Position numbers and translations under genes: made by a program. The notes under the pieces are model-generated. The model worked only from the letters and a program-made list of their open reading frames with translations. It had not been told where the DNA came from and did not search any database. Positions 1-8,279 of a DNA stretch of 64,000 nucleotides are shown here, piece after piece. The stretch's first letter is position 1. Each line of letters starts with the position of its first letter. The DNA is from Gallionella sp. (GTDB lineage Bacteria > Pseudomonadota > Gammaproteobacteria > Burkholderiales > Gallionellaceae). Location: assembly GCA_028699065.1 (NCBI GenBank), contig JAQVVH010000001.1, positions 481,860 to 545,859 on the forward strand. Direction: 5' to 3'.

Positions 1-129
1 TCCGCCTGGCTGGGAACTTCGCCAGATCTCTGGCTGGAAATGCAAACCCGCTGGGATTTGTGGCAGGCGAGGCAGCGCCCCCTGCCCAATATCACGCCGC
101 TGGCGCCGCCAGCGCAGGAGGATGGATGA
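1..129 (+). CDS. HigA-like antitoxin, C-terminal end only (cut by window edge)
   Basis: An open frame enters from the left edge and stops with TGA at 127-129, giving the last 42 residues of a protein. The piece contains WLGTSPDLWLEMQTRWDLWQ, the C-terminal helix pattern of HigA/VapI-type XRE antitoxins. The helix-turn-helix lies outside the window. Its last coding bases (62-106) recur exactly at 846-890, beyond the complete higA gene that follows. It is therefore a second, neighbouring antitoxin gene of the same family. Whether its toxin partner is upstream cannot be seen. Confidence 0.7.
   Translation, partial: SAWLGTSPDLWLEMQTRWDLWQARQRPLPNITPLAPPAQEDG
62..106 (+). repeat. 45-bp direct repeat, copy A
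   Basis: These 45 bases are identical, by reading, to 846-890. Copy A lies inside the coding end of the upstream higA-like gene. The two copies lie 784 bp apart and enclose the complete higBA module, so they mark the ends of a duplication or an insertion. Confidence 0.85.
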
Positions 130-187
130 GCGTTGAGAATCGCACTGCGGTGAAAATGCGCATCGGTTTTTTCGATCATGCTTGCGC

Positions 188-216
188 TTGACGACTGTAA
201 CCCCACGCTATACGAT
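188..216 (+). promoter_or_regulatory. Candidate sigma-70 promoter of higBA
   Basis: TTGACG at 188-193 and TACGAT at 211-216 are separated by 17 bases. Transcription would begin within a base or two of the higB ATG at 222, so the toxin message would be nearly leaderless. No Shine-Dalgarno sequence precedes that ATG, which fits. A TATACG reading at 209-214 is an alternative -10. Confidence 0.45.
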
Positions 217-221
217 CAGCC

Positions 222-500
222 ATGATTAAGTCATTTCGGCATAAAGGACTCGAGGCGTTTTTCCTAACAGGTAGCAAAGCGGGTATTAAGCCCAGTCACG
301 AATTGAAACTGCGGCGCCAATTGCGGCGCTTGGACGAATCGGTCGCCCCGACTGACATGAACCTCCCCGGCTGGAAATTACACGCGCTGGCGGGGAGCAT
401 GGTTGGGCATTATTCGGTGTGGGTGAATGGTAACTGGCGCCTGACGTTCGCTTTTGAAGGGCAGGATGCCGTGCTGGTGGATTATCAGGATTATCACTAA
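222..500 (+). CDS. higB: HigB-type mRNA interferase toxin
   Basis: The 92-residue product has the full length and pattern of RelE-superfamily HigB toxins: an MIKSFRHKGLE start, an LPGWKLH motif, the core WVNGNWRLTF and the ending VDYQDYH. The family cleaves mRNA on the ribosome and is neutralised by HigA. The gene order is toxin first, as in other higBA loci. The antitoxin begins 13 bases downstream with its own AAGGAA ribosome site, while the toxin lacks one. The pair probably autoregulates through HigA binding near 188-216 (inference from the family). Confidence 0.93.
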   Translation: MIKSFRHKGLEAFFLTGSKAGIKPSHELKLRRQLRRLDESVAPTDMNLPGWKLHALAGSMVGHYSVWVNGNWRLTFAFEGQDAVLVDYQDYH

Positions 501-513
501 AAGGAAGCAAATT

Positions 514-816
514 ATGAGCAACATGCATAACCCGCCGCATCCTGGCGAAACTTTGCGGGACGATATTTTGCCCACATTAGGGTTAACGGTGACCGATGCG
601 GCGCAGCAATTGGGGGTGACACGTGTGGCATTGTCGAGGGTGCTAAATGGCCGTGCGGCGATTTCACCCGAGATGGCACTGCGAATCGAGCAATGGTTGG
701 GAGTGGAAAACGGCGGGCGGGCGGATGTGTGGCTGGCTGAGCAGGCAAGCTATGATTTGTGGCAAGCCAGAAGCCGATTCACGCCCAATGTCCGTCGCTG
801 CGCAGGCGTGGCTTGA
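514..816 (+). CDS. higA: HigA-type antitoxin, XRE-family DNA-binding protein
   Basis: The start is ATG 514 because AAGGAAG (501-507) is well spaced before it; an in-frame upstream start at 454 would overlap higB. The 100-residue protein begins with NPPHPGETLRDDILPTLGLT, typical of HigA. It then has a helix-turn-helix (about residues 25-60, with LGVTRVALSRVLNGRAAIS). After DLWQAR the C-terminus departs from the upstream copy and ends SRFTPNVRRCAGVA, which looks shifted or replaced. The next 30 bases are followed by a fragment of the other higA end (846-890) in a different frame. Toxin binding and DNA binding are expected from the family. Confidence 0.9.
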   Translation: MSNMHNPPHPGETLRDDILPTLGLTVTDAAQQLGVTRVALSRVLNGRAAISPEMALRIEQWLGVENGGRADVWLAEQASYDLWQARSRFTPNVRRCAGVA

Positions 817-845
817 TTGGAAGTCTGAATCTTTAAACTCGGGGG

Positions 846-890
846 GGCAGGCGAGGCAGCGCCCCCTGCCCAATATCACGCCGCTGGCGC
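846..890 (+). repeat. 45-bp direct repeat, copy B (remnant of a higA 3' end)
   Basis: Identical to 62-106. Here it is outside any gene, 30 bases after the higA stop, and preceded by a run of seven G. Read in one frame it still gives QARQRPLPNITPLA, the tail of the upstream antitoxin, so it is a gene-end remnant left by duplication or insertion. Confidence 0.85.
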
Positions 891-1005
891 AGCATCCCGC
901 TTGCGAGTCATGTCATTTTTTACCGGGCGCACGCGATGCAAATCGAAATAGTTCGCATACTTCACGCTAGGCAAGATCCGTCCCGGCATAGCCTTCCGTA
1001 GCGGA

Positions 1006-2973
1006 TCACTCGCCGCGCAAACGTTTTTCTGCAGCTTCCAGGGTGAGCTGCTGGCCGAGCAGCACCAGCACATCGCCCGATTCGAGAATCATGTCGCCCG
1101 CCGGCTGGCTGCCTTCGACGTTGTGGCGGCGGACGGCATTCACTTCAACATTCAGGTCATCCAGTTGCATTTCTTCCAGCCGTTTGCCGACGGCGGCATC
1201 GTGCTCGCCCAGCAATACATTCTGAAAGCGCGATTGGGTGCTTTCAGAGGTTTCGGCGGGGTGATTCATGCGCAGGTAGCCGCTGAACATGCTGTAGCGG
1301 CGGGCGCGGGTTTCCTGAATGCGGCGCACCACGCGATTCAGTGGCACGCCGGAGAGCAGCAGGGCCTGTGAAGCCAGCATGACGCTGCCTTCGGTAACTT
1401 CGGCCACCACTTCCGCCGCGCCGGCCTGTTTGAGCAAGCCGATGTGGGTGTCATCCGCAGTCCGCACCACGACGGGCAAATCCGGCCGCAGGGCTTTGAC
1501 ATGATGCAGTATCTTGAGCGCGGAGGGTTTATCGTCATAAGTAATGACCAGCGTTTTGGCACGCATCAGGCCGGCCGCCAGCAACACTTCACGTTTGGCC
1601 GCGTCGCCATAAACCACGCGCTCGCCTGTGGCGGCGGCCTGCCGCACATGGCTGGAATCAAGATCCAGCGCAATGAAGCTGATGCCTTCTTCGGTGAGAA
1701 ATTTGCCCAGCGCGCGGCCGCTGCGGCCATAGCCGCAGACGATAATGTGCTGGCTGCTGGACATGCTGCTCACGGCAATCTGGTGCATCAGCATGGCGCG
1801 ATTCATCCATTCATCGGGCGAAACACGCCGCACAATGATTTCGGCATGCTGGATCAGGAAGGGCGCGATGAGCATGGAAATTAGCATTGCCGCGAGGACG
1901 TTCTGCATCACGTCGTGCGGCAGGACTTGCACATCCCCCGCCAGCGTCAGTAGCACAAAACCGAATTCACCGGCCTGCGCCAGCCCCAGACCGGTACGCA
2001 GCGAAGTGCCCCATTCGCCTGCAAAAAACCTGGCCAGCAGCGCAACCACGGTGGCTTTGAACGGAATCAGAATCAACAGCAGCAGCAGAATCCAGCCCCA
2101 GCCCGCCGCCACCGCATGAATATCAAGCATCATGCCTATGGTGACAAAAAACAGCCCCAGCAGCACATCGCGGAACGGACGAATGTCTTCTTCCACCTGG
2201 TAGCGGTATTCGGTTTCGGAAATCAGCATGCCCGCGACGAACGCACCCAGCGCAAGCGACAGCCCCGAAAGCTCCGTCAGCCAGGCCATGCCGAGCGTGA
2301 ATAGCAACACGTTGAGCATGAAGAGTTCGGAGGATTTTTGGTCCGCCACAAGATGAAACCACGGGCGCAGCAGGCGCTGCCCGAACAACAGCAAAGCCGC
2401 AAGTACGGCGGCGGCCTTGAGCATGGCCAAGCCCAGCGTAACGCCGAGATTGCCTTCGTTGCTGGCCAGTGCGGGAATCAGAATGATCAGCGGCACGACG
2501 GCCAAATCCTGAAACAGGAGGACGCCCATGATTTTCTGGCCGTGGGGCGAGTTCAGTTCGGCGCGCTCCACCAGCATTTTGCTGACAATGGCGGTGGAGG
2601 ACATGGCCAACACACCGCCAAGCACCAGACCGGCCCGCCAGTCGATTTCGAAAAACAGCGAGGACAGCATGACCAGTAACATGGTGGCCACGACTTGCGT
2701 GGTGCCCAGTCCGAATACCAGACGCTGCATGGCGCGCAAGCGGGCCAGGCTGAATTCCAGACCGATGCTGAACATCAGAAAGACAACACCGAATTCGGCG
2801 AGGTGACGCGTTTCGGGCGCGTCGGGAATCCAGCCGAGTGCATGCGGCCCGATGAGGATGCCGACCAGCAAATAGCCCAGCATCGCGGGTAATTTCAGCA
2901 CGCGAAACAGGACGACGACGCCCACCGCCACGGCAAGCAAAATCAGAATCAAATGCAGGGAAGAACCATTCAT
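1006..2973 (-). CDS. kefB: Kef-type K+/H+ antiporter with RCK domains (CPA2 family)
   Basis: The start is ATG at 2973 (MNGSSLHLILILL); longer versions of the frame have no membrane-protein character. The 655-residue protein has about twelve hydrophobic spans in residues 5-385 (Na+/H+ exchanger fold, FSIGLEFSLARL motif). A regulatory RCK_N/TrkA-N domain follows from about residue 405 with the nucleotide-binding CGYGRSGRALG. A TrkA-C domain ends the protein (NAVRRHNVEG, GDVLVLLG). The family exports K+ in exchange for H+ from the inner membrane, gated by nucleotides and, in some members, glutathione adducts. It is divergent from kdsD. No KefF/KefG partner gene is beside it, so the exact subtype is uncertain. 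Confidence 0.9.
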   Translation of the reverse strand: MNGSSLHLILILLAVAVGVVVLFRVLKLPAMLGYLLVGILIGPHALGWIPDAPETRHLAEFGVVFLMFSIGLEFSLARLRAMQRLVFGLGTTQVVATMLLVMLSSLFFEIDWRAGLVLGGVLAMSSTAIVSKMLVERAELNSPHGQKIMGVLLFQDLAVVPLIILIPALASNEGNLGVTLGLAMLKAAAVLAALLLFGQRLLRPWFHLVADQKSSELFMLNVLLFTLGMAWLTELSGLSLALGAFVAGMLISETEYRYQVEEDIRPFRDVLLGLFFVTIGMMLDIHAVAAGWGWILLLLLILIPFKATVVALLARFFAGEWGTSLRTGLGLAQAGEFGFVLLTLAGDVQVLPHDVMQNVLAAMLISMLIAPFLIQHAEIIVRRVSPDEWMNRAMLMHQIAVSSMSSSQHIIVCGYGRSGRALGKFLTEEGISFIALDLDSSHVRQAAATGERVVYGDAAKREVLLAAGLMRAKTLVITYDDKPSALKILHHVKALRPDLPVVVRTADDTHIGLLKQAGAAEVVAEVTEGSVMLASQALLLSGVPLNRVVRRIQETRARRYSMFSGYLRMNHPAETSESTQSRFQNVLLGEHDAAVGKRLEEMQLDDLNVEVNAVRRHNVEGSQPAGDMILESGDVLVLLGQQLTLEAAEKRLRGE

Positions 2974-3054
2974 GCGGCGATGATGCCTGAACTTGTGCGG
3001 TTTGCAAAATTCCCCACACCAACGCTGGCGCAGACAGTGACGCAAGGCTTCCGA

Positions 3055-3060
3055 TATAAT
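3055..3060 (+). promoter_or_regulatory. -10 element (TATAAT) of the kdsD-lpt operon
   Basis: A perfect TATAAT lies ten bases before the kdsD ATG; no good -35 hexamer is visible at 17 bases. Start of transcription near 3067 would leave a leader of only a few bases, and no Shine-Dalgarno sequence is present. Confidence 0.4.
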
Positions 3061-3070
3061 CGCCGCCACT

Positions 3071-4057
3071 ATGAATAAACACCTGACTGCCGCACCGCGC
3101 GCACTGGAACTGGCCCGCGAAGTGCTGACAATAGAAGCGGCTGCCGTAGAAGCACTGGCCCGGCGGCTGGATGCGAATTTTCTGCACGCGCTGGATCTGA
3201 TCCTCAGTTGCGAAGGCCGTGTCATCGTCAGCGGCATGGGCAAGTCCGGCCACATCGCGCGCAAGATTGCGGCAACGATGGCGAGTACCGGTACGCCCGC
3301 CTACTTTGTCCATCCCGGCGAGGCCAGCCACGGCGATCTCGGCATGATTACCAGCGAGGATGTGTTTATCGCACTCTCTTATTCCGGCGAGAGCGATGAA
3401 CTGATGGCCATCGCACCGGTCATCAAGCGCCAGGGCGCGAAGCTGATCAGCCTGACCGGAAATGCAAATTCCAGTCTGGCGCAAGTCGCCGATGCACATC
3501 TCGATGGCCATGTGGACAAGGAAGCCTGTCCGATGGGTTTGGCGCCGACTGCCAGCACCACGGCCGCGCTGGCACTCGGTGATGCGCTCGCAGTTGCGCT
3601 GCTGGATGCCAAAGGCTTCGGCAAGGAAGATTTCGCACGCTCGCATCCGGGCGGCAGTCTGGGCCGGCGTTTGCTGACGCATGTGCGCGACATCATGCGT
3701 AGCGGCGAACGGGTTCCGAGTGTGCGGGATGACGCCAGCCTGAGCGACGCGATTCTGGAAATTTCGAAAAAAGGCGTGGGGATGACCGCGATCGTGGATG
3801 TTGCCGAGCGCGTGCTCGGCATTTACACGGATGGCGATTTGCGCCGCACATTGGCGAAAAAGCTGGATTTTTCCGCGACCTCGGTGCGCGAGGTCATGTC
3901 CCCCAATCCGCGCTGTATCGGGCCGGATGCTTTGGCCGCCGAAGCCGTGCAAGTGATGGAAGAGTTCAACATCAGCCAGATTCTGGTGGTTGATGCCGAT
4001 CACCGTCTGGTGGGCGCGCTGAACATGCACGATCTGTTGCACGCCAAAGTGATTTAA
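3071..4057 (+). CDS. kdsD: Arabinose-5-phosphate isomerase (Kdo pathway)
   Basis: A 328-residue protein with a SIS sugar-isomerase domain (about 35-180; VIVSGMGKSGHIARKIAATM, AYFVHPGEASHGDLGM, SYSGESDEL) followed by two CBS domains (about 205-260 and 275-328). It converts ribulose-5-phosphate to arabinose-5-phosphate, the first step toward Kdo for lipopolysaccharide. kdsC follows 9 bases later, then the lpt genes, matching the conserved Kdo/LPS-transport cluster (yrbG-H-I-K, lptA, lptB) of Proteobacteria. The length agrees with E. coli KdsD. The start is the first ATG and is supported by the conserved N-terminus rather than by a ribosome site. Confidence 0.96.
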   Translation: MNKHLTAAPRALELAREVLTIEAAAVEALARRLDANFLHALDLILSCEGRVIVSGMGKSGHIARKIAATMASTGTPAYFVHPGEASHGDLGMITSEDVFIALSYSGESDELMAIAPVIKRQGAKLISLTGNANSSLAQVADAHLDGHVDKEACPMGLAPTASTTAALALGDALAVALLDAKGFGKEDFARSHPGGSLGRRLLTHVRDIMRSGERVPSVRDDASLSDAILEISKKGVGMTAIVDVAERVLGIYTDGDLRRTLAKKLDFSATSVREVMSPNPRCIGPDALAAEAVQVMEEFNISQILVVDADHRLVGALNMHDLLHAKVI

Positions 4058-4066
4058 GGAACCAAG

Positions 4067-4585
4067 ATGCCTGTTGAACGCGCCCGCAAAATTCGCCTTG
4101 TCGCTTTTGACATCGATGGTGTCATGACCGACGGCGGTCTGTTTCTGTCGGATTCCGGCGAGGAGTTCAAGCGCTTCAATTCGCTCGACGGGCACGGGAT
4201 CAAAATGCTTCGTGCAAGCGGGGTGGAATGCGCCATCATCACCGGACGGACGTCACGCTGCGTCGAGCTTCGGGCGCGCAATCTGGGCATTCCGCACGTG
4301 CATCAGGGCATCGAGCACAAGCTGGAAGCGATGATCGGACTGCTGGAGACACTGAACCTGCCGCCGGAAGCGGTCGCCTACATGGGCGACGATGTGGTGG
4401 ATTTGCCGGTCATGCGTCATGTCGGACTGGCGCTTGGCGTCCCCGATGCTGCCCAACAGGTGCTGGACTCCTGTCATTACACGACGCACCGGCATGCCGG
4501 CCATGGCGCGGTGCGCGAAGCCTGCGAAATGATTATGGCGGCACAGGGAACGCTTGACGCCCAGCTGGCGAAGTATCTGGCATGA
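4067..4585 (+). CDS. kdsC: 3-deoxy-D-manno-octulosonate 8-phosphate phosphatase
   Basis: A 172-residue HAD-superfamily C0 phosphatase. The catalytic loop is AFDIDGVMTDG with two Asp near residues 16 and 18; motif II is AIITGRTS and motif III is YMGDDVVDLPVM. It releases phosphate from Kdo-8-phosphate in the cytoplasm, the step after KdsA. The length is typical of the tetrameric, capless KdsC type. AAGGA lies eight to nine bases before the ATG. Its stop overlaps the lptC start (ATGA). Confidence 0.96.
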   Translation: MPVERARKIRLVAFDIDGVMTDGGLFLSDSGEEFKRFNSLDGHGIKMLRASGVECAIITGRTSRCVELRARNLGIPHVHQGIEHKLEAMIGLLETLNLPPEAVAYMGDDVVDLPVMRHVGLALGVPDAAQQVLDSCHYTTHRHAGHGAVREACEMIMAAQGTLDAQLAKYLA

Positions 4586-5163
4586 CACTGGCCAACCGCG
4601 CCCGCCACTGGCTGCCGTTGCTGCCGCTGCTCGGCCTGCTGGCCGTGACTTACTGGCTCGACCAGCAGGTGCAGCCCGAGCCGCCCAAACCCGACCCGCG
4701 CCTGCGTCATGATCCCGACGCGTTCATGGGCAATTTCACCGCGGTGCGTTTTAATCGCGCCGGACAAACCAGCTTCATCATGTCGGCCCAAAATCTGAAG
4801 CACTATCCCGACGATGACAGCAGCACCATCGATGCGCCGCAACTGACCTCTCTGGCGGAGGGGCGACCGCCCATCCATGTCGTCGCCCGGCGTGGGAATG
4901 TCGCCAATCGGGGCGACGAGGTGTTTCTCTACGAAGACGTTGAGGTGTTGCGCGAAGCCAGTTCGGAGCGCCCGCAAATGACGCTGGAAACCGAGTATCT
5001 GCACGTCATTCCCGATCGCGACTGGGCTGACAGCAATCAACCCGTACTGCTGCGCGATCCGCACAATACGATTCACGCCGTCGGCCTTGAAATGGATAAC
5101 CGTCAGCAAACCCTGAAACTGCTCTCACAAGTTAGAAGTATTCATGAACGTGTCCGCCCATAA
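4582..5163 (+). CDS. lptC: LPS export protein LptC
   Basis: The 193-residue product has one N-terminal membrane anchor (about residues 11-26, WLPLLPLLGLLAVTYWL) and a periplasmic beta-jellyroll region (MSAQNLKHYPDD, GNVANRGDEVFLYEDVEV). LptC sits in the inner membrane with LptBFG and passes lipopolysaccharide to LptA. The ATG overlaps the kdsC stop by four bases. The lptA start lies inside its end (20-base overlap), so the three genes are translationally coupled. Confidence 0.9.
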   Translation: MTLANRARHWLPLLPLLGLLAVTYWLDQQVQPEPPKPDPRLRHDPDAFMGNFTAVRFNRAGQTSFIMSAQNLKHYPDDDSSTIDAPQLTSLAEGRPPIHVVARRGNVANRGDEVFLYEDVEVLREASSERPQMTLETEYLHVIPDRDWADSNQPVLLRDPHNTIHAVGLEMDNRQQTLKLLSQVRSIHERVRP

Positions 5164-5734
5164 AAAAATCTTCCCTCCCCTCTTATGCCTGATGTTCGCC
5201 AGCGCCCCGGCTCTGGCCGAACGGGCCGACCGCGACAAGCCCGTGCATATCGAAGCCGATCAGGTGCTCGTGGATGATGCCCAGCAAATCAGCACCTTTA
5301 CGGGCAAGGTCCAGATGACCCAGGGTACGCTGATCATTCGGGGCGACCGCATTGTCGTCACGCAGGATGCGGAAGGCTTCAAGCACGGGACGGCTTACGG
5401 CAATCTGGCGAGCTTCCGGCAAAAACGCGAGGGGATGGACGAGTACGTCGAGGGTTATGGCGAGCGCATCGAATACGACACGCGCGCCGAAACGGCGGAC
5501 TTTTACGTGCGTGCCAAGGTCAAGCGCAACCTCGATGAGGTGCGCGGCGACCACATCACCTATGACCAGAAAACCGACATTTTCAAGGTGCACGGCAAAC
5601 CGGCAAGCGACACACCGCCGAAACGGGTGCGGGCGGTGCTGCAACCCAAACCCAAGGCGGATCAACCGAAACCTGCCCCCAATCCGGCGTTACCGATAGC
5701 GCCCAGTACCACTTTGACCCCGGAGGAAAACTGA
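5144..5734 (+). CDS. lptA: LPS transport periplasmic protein LptA
   Basis: A 196-residue exported protein. It has a cleavable signal peptide (about residues 1-25, ending SAPALA before ERADRD), then the OstA/LptA beta-jellyroll fold (about 30-165, with [15 protein letters not shown] and [12 protein letters not shown]). A proline-rich tail of about 30 residues follows. LptA oligomers bridge LptC and LptD across the periplasm. The gene overlaps lptC and lies two bases before lptB. Confidence 0.93.
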   Translation: MNVSAHKKIFPPLLCLMFASAPALAERADRDKPVHIEADQVLVDDAQQISTFTGKVQMTQGTLIIRGDRIVVTQDAEGFKHGTAYGNLASFRQKREGMDEYVEGYGERIEYDTRAETADFYVRAKVKRNLDEVRGDHITYDQKTDIFKVHGKPASDTPPKRVRAVLQPKPKADQPKPAPNPALPIAPSTTLTPEEN

Positions 5735-5736
5735 GC

Positions 5737-6459
5737 ATGAGCGAATTGCGCGCCGACGGCCTGAAGAAAAAGTACGGTTCGCGGACCGTGGTGCACGACA
5801 CTTCACTCGTTTTGCAAAGCGGGGAGGTTGTCGGGCTGCTCGGCCCCAACGGCGCGGGCAAAACCACGTCTTTCTACATGATCGTGGGACTGGTGGCTTC
5901 CGATGGCGGAAAAATCACGATCGACGGCCAGGATGTCACGCATCTGCCGATTCACCGCCGGGCGCGTCTGGGTCTTGGCTATCTGCCGCAGGAAGCTTCG
6001 ATCTTCCGGCGTATGACGGTGGCGCAAAACATTGAGGCGGTGCTGGAGTTGCAGGATTTGTCCGAAGACGCGATTGGTCACCGGCTGGATGAATTGCTGG
6101 AAGATCTGCACATCACCCACATCCGCGACAACGCCGCGATCAGTTTGTCCGGCGGCGAACGGCGCCGCGTGGAAATCGCCCGCGCGCTCGCCACCAATCC
6201 GCGCTTCATTCTGCTCGACGAGCCCTTCGCCGGGGTGGATCCGATTGCCGTGCTGGATATTCAAAAAATTATCCGTTTCCTCAAAGCGCGCAATATCGGT
6301 GTGCTCATCACTGATCACAATGTGCGGGAAACGCTGGGCATCTGCGACCGCGCCTATATCATCAACGCCGGCGAGGTCATGGTCGAAGGCAAGCCGGATG
6401 AAATCATTTATAATGAGGCCGTCCGAAAAGTCTATCTGGGCGAACATTTCAAGCTATGA
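5737..6459 (+). CDS. lptB: LPS export ABC transporter ATPase LptB
   Basis: A 240-residue ABC ATPase: Walker [10 protein letters not shown] (about residues 36-44), Q-loop [12 protein letters not shown], signature LSGGERRR, Walker [14 protein letters not shown] and switch His in LITDHNVRE. The LptB-specific DPIAVLDIQ follows Walker B. It powers LPS extraction together with LptF and LptG, which are not in this window. rpoN follows directly, a gene order common in Proteobacteria. Confidence 0.97.
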   Translation: MSELRADGLKKKYGSRTVVHDTSLVLQSGEVVGLLGPNGAGKTTSFYMIVGLVASDGGKITIDGQDVTHLPIHRRARLGLGYLPQEASIFRRMTVAQNIEAVLELQDLSEDAIGHRLDELLEDLHITHIRDNAAISLSGGERRRVEIARALATNPRFILLDEPFAGVDPIAVLDIQKIIRFLKARNIGVLITDHNVRETLGICDRAYIINAGEVMVEGKPDEIIYNEAVRKVYLGEHFKL

Positions 6460-6492
6460 ATCTCACCGGCGGGGTTGCCGCCTGATAACGCA

Positions 6493-7893
6493 ATGAAGGC
6501 TGCCCTTCAACTCCGTACCTCCCAGCAACTCACGCTGACACCCCAGTTGCAACAGGCCATCCGGCTTTTGCAGCTCTCGACCCAGGAGGTGCAAGCCGAG
6601 GTGGCTCGCCTGCTGGACGAAAACCCGCTGCTGGAAATCGATGAAGAGGTCGCGCCCGGAATTTCCGGGGGTGAAGCGGGTCGCGCGCACGAATCTGCGC
6701 AGGAGGCTCCCGCACGTGACAGCGACGAGCACAACGCCGAATTGCCGGATTGGTCGGGTAGCAACGCCCGATCGGACGAAGATGACAGCCGTTTTCCGGA
6801 ACAGGCGGCCGAAGCTCCCGGCTTGCGTGAGCATCTGCTGCTGCAACTGGCCGTGAGTTCGACGGAAGCGAACGATCAAAAAATCGTCCGCCTCCTGATC
6901 GAGACGCTGGACGAAAACGGCTATCTGGGACAGGATCTCGCCGAATTGGCAACCTTGCTCGAAAACACGGGCATCGGCCCCGACGAACTCGAAACCGCGC
7001 TGGTGCAGTTGCAGCATCTCGATCGGCCCGGCATCGGCGCGCGGTCGCTGGCGGAGTGCCTGACCCTGCAATTGCGCGCCCTGCCCGAGGATACGCCCGC
7101 GCGATCGCTGGCGCTGAGGCTGGTCGCCGAACATCTGGAATTACTGGCCCACCACGATTTCGCCCGGCTGCAAAAACTGCTGCATTGCAGCACCGACGAA
7201 CTGCGTGCCGCACAGCAGCTGGTGTTGGGACTGAATCCGCGCCCGGGAATGGCTTTTGATCACAGTGTGGCGGATTACGTCATTCCCGATGTAATTGTTG
7301 AAAAACACCGCAAGGGCTGGCATGCTCGTCTCAATCCCGATGCCATGCCGCGATTGCGGGTCAACCAGATGTATGCCAGCATCCTGCAGCAACGCGAGGA
7401 AAAAGATGCGACGGGTATGACACAACAATTACAAGAAGCCAAATGGCTGGTAAAAAATCTGCAGCAACGCTTCGAGACCATCCTGCGTGTTGCGCAAGCC
7501 ATCGTGGATCGGCAATCCAATTTCTTCGAACACGGTGAAATCGGATTGCGGCCGCTGGTATTGCGCGAGATCGCCGAAGAATTGGAGCTGCATGAATCGA
7601 CCGTATCGCGCAGCACCACGCAGAAATTTATGCAGACGCCGCATGGCGTGCTCGAATTCAAACATTTTTTTGGCAGCGGGCTGGCCACCGAAAATGGTGG
7701 TACCTGTTCCGCGGCCGCCATCCGCGAGCTGATCCGTCAAATGGTCGGCGCGGAAGATCGGCGCAAGCCGCTCACCGACAGTCGCATGTCGGAAATCCTG
7801 GCACAGCAGGGCATCGTTGTCGCCCGTCGTACTGTGGCAAAATACAGGGAGGCGTTACATATACTCCCGGTCAACCTCCGCAAATCACTCTAA
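6493..7893 (+). CDS. rpoN: RNA polymerase sigma-54 factor
   Basis: The start is ATG 6493 (MKAALQLRTSQQLTLTPQL), the usual sigma-54 N-terminus; a TTG 18 bases earlier adds nothing conserved. The 466-residue protein has the Gln/Leu-rich activator-interacting region I, an acidic linker (about 55-110), the core-binding domain, a helix-turn-helix and the RpoN box ARRTVAKYRE near residues 444-453. It directs transcription from -24/-12 promoters with enhancer-binding activators. Its neighbours hpf, ptsN and rapZ form the classic rpoN cluster. Confidence 0.97.
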   Translation: MKAALQLRTSQQLTLTPQLQQAIRLLQLSTQEVQAEVARLLDENPLLEIDEEVAPGISGGEAGRAHESAQEAPARDSDEHNAELPDWSGSNARSDEDDSRFPEQAAEAPGLREHLLLQLAVSSTEANDQKIVRLLIETLDENGYLGQDLAELATLLENTGIGPDELETALVQLQHLDRPGIGARSLAECLTLQLRALPEDTPARSLALRLVAEHLELLAHHDFARLQKLLHCSTDELRAAQQLVLGLNPRPGMAFDHSVADYVIPDVIVEKHRKGWHARLNPDAMPRLRVNQMYASILQQREEKDATGMTQQLQEAKWLVKNLQQRFETILRVAQAIVDRQSNFFEHGEIGLRPLVLREIAEELELHESTVSRSTTQKFMQTPHGVLEFKHFFGSGLATENGGTCSAAAIRELIRQMVGAEDRRKPLTDSRMSEILAQQGIVVARRTVAKYREALHILPVNLRKSL

Positions 7894-7911
7894 CATCAAG
7901 GAGCCAACATC

Positions 7912-8232
7912 ATGAATCTGCATCTCACCGGACGTCACATGGAAATCACCCCCGCCATTCGCGAATACGCAACCGGCAAGTTCGGGAAGATCAAGCGTCA
8001 TTTTGACAATGTCATCGACGTGCATATCATTCTCTCTGTGGAAAAGCTGAAGCAAAAAGCTGAAGCCACCATTCATGTCAGCGGCAAAGACATCTTTGTC
8101 GAATGCGAGGATGAAAACCTGTATGCGGCAATTGATGCGCTGGTGGATCGTCTGGATCGTCAAGTACTGAAACACAAGGAAAAAATGTCGGCCCGTCGCC
8201 ACGACGACAGCGGCAAGATTTCTGCGGGATAA
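7912..8232 (+). CDS. hpf: Short ribosome hibernation-promoting factor
   Basis: A 106-residue protein of the HPF/RaiA (S30AE) family: NLHLTGRHMEITPAIREY at the start, ATIHVSGKDIFVECEDENLY in the middle and DALVDRLDRQVLKHKEK near the end. It lacks the C-terminal dimerisation domain of long HPF, so it belongs to the short type that works with RMF-like factors in 100S ribosomes. It lies 18 bases after rpoN with AAGGAG before the ATG and is followed by a hairpin (8240-8266). Confidence 0.93.
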   Translation: MNLHLTGRHMEITPAIREYATGKFGKIKRHFDNVIDVHIILSVEKLKQKAEATIHVSGKDIFVECEDENLYAAIDALVDRLDRQVLKHKEKMSARRHDDSGKISAG

Positions 8233-8239
8233 ACCCCAC

Positions 8240-8266
8240 GGGCGGCTCTGTCGGGTCGCCCTTTTT
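8240..8266 (+). terminator. Possible weak intrinsic terminator or attenuator after hpf
   Basis: GGGCGG (8240-8245) can pair with TCGCCC (8256-8261), a six-pair stem with one G-T pair, followed by TTTTT (8262-8266). The loop is about ten bases. It lies between hpf and ptsN and may reduce rather than stop read-through. Confidence 0.45.
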
Positions 8267-8279
8267 ATTTCGAGGCATC

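Noticed and set aside
130..221. Possible integron attC site beside the higBA module
   Set aside because: higBA cassettes occur in superintegrons, but no attC-like core sites or paired arms were found around the module.
647..970. Open frame overlapping the higA end and reading through the 45-bp repeat
   Set aside because: Its first half is out of frame with higA; only about 14 codons match the other antitoxin tail. It is better read as a remnant than as a gene.
2123..4195. Long open frame antisense to kdsD and kefB
   Set aside because: It lies opposite conserved genes, has the composition of a reverse-complement shadow and shows no recognisable domain.
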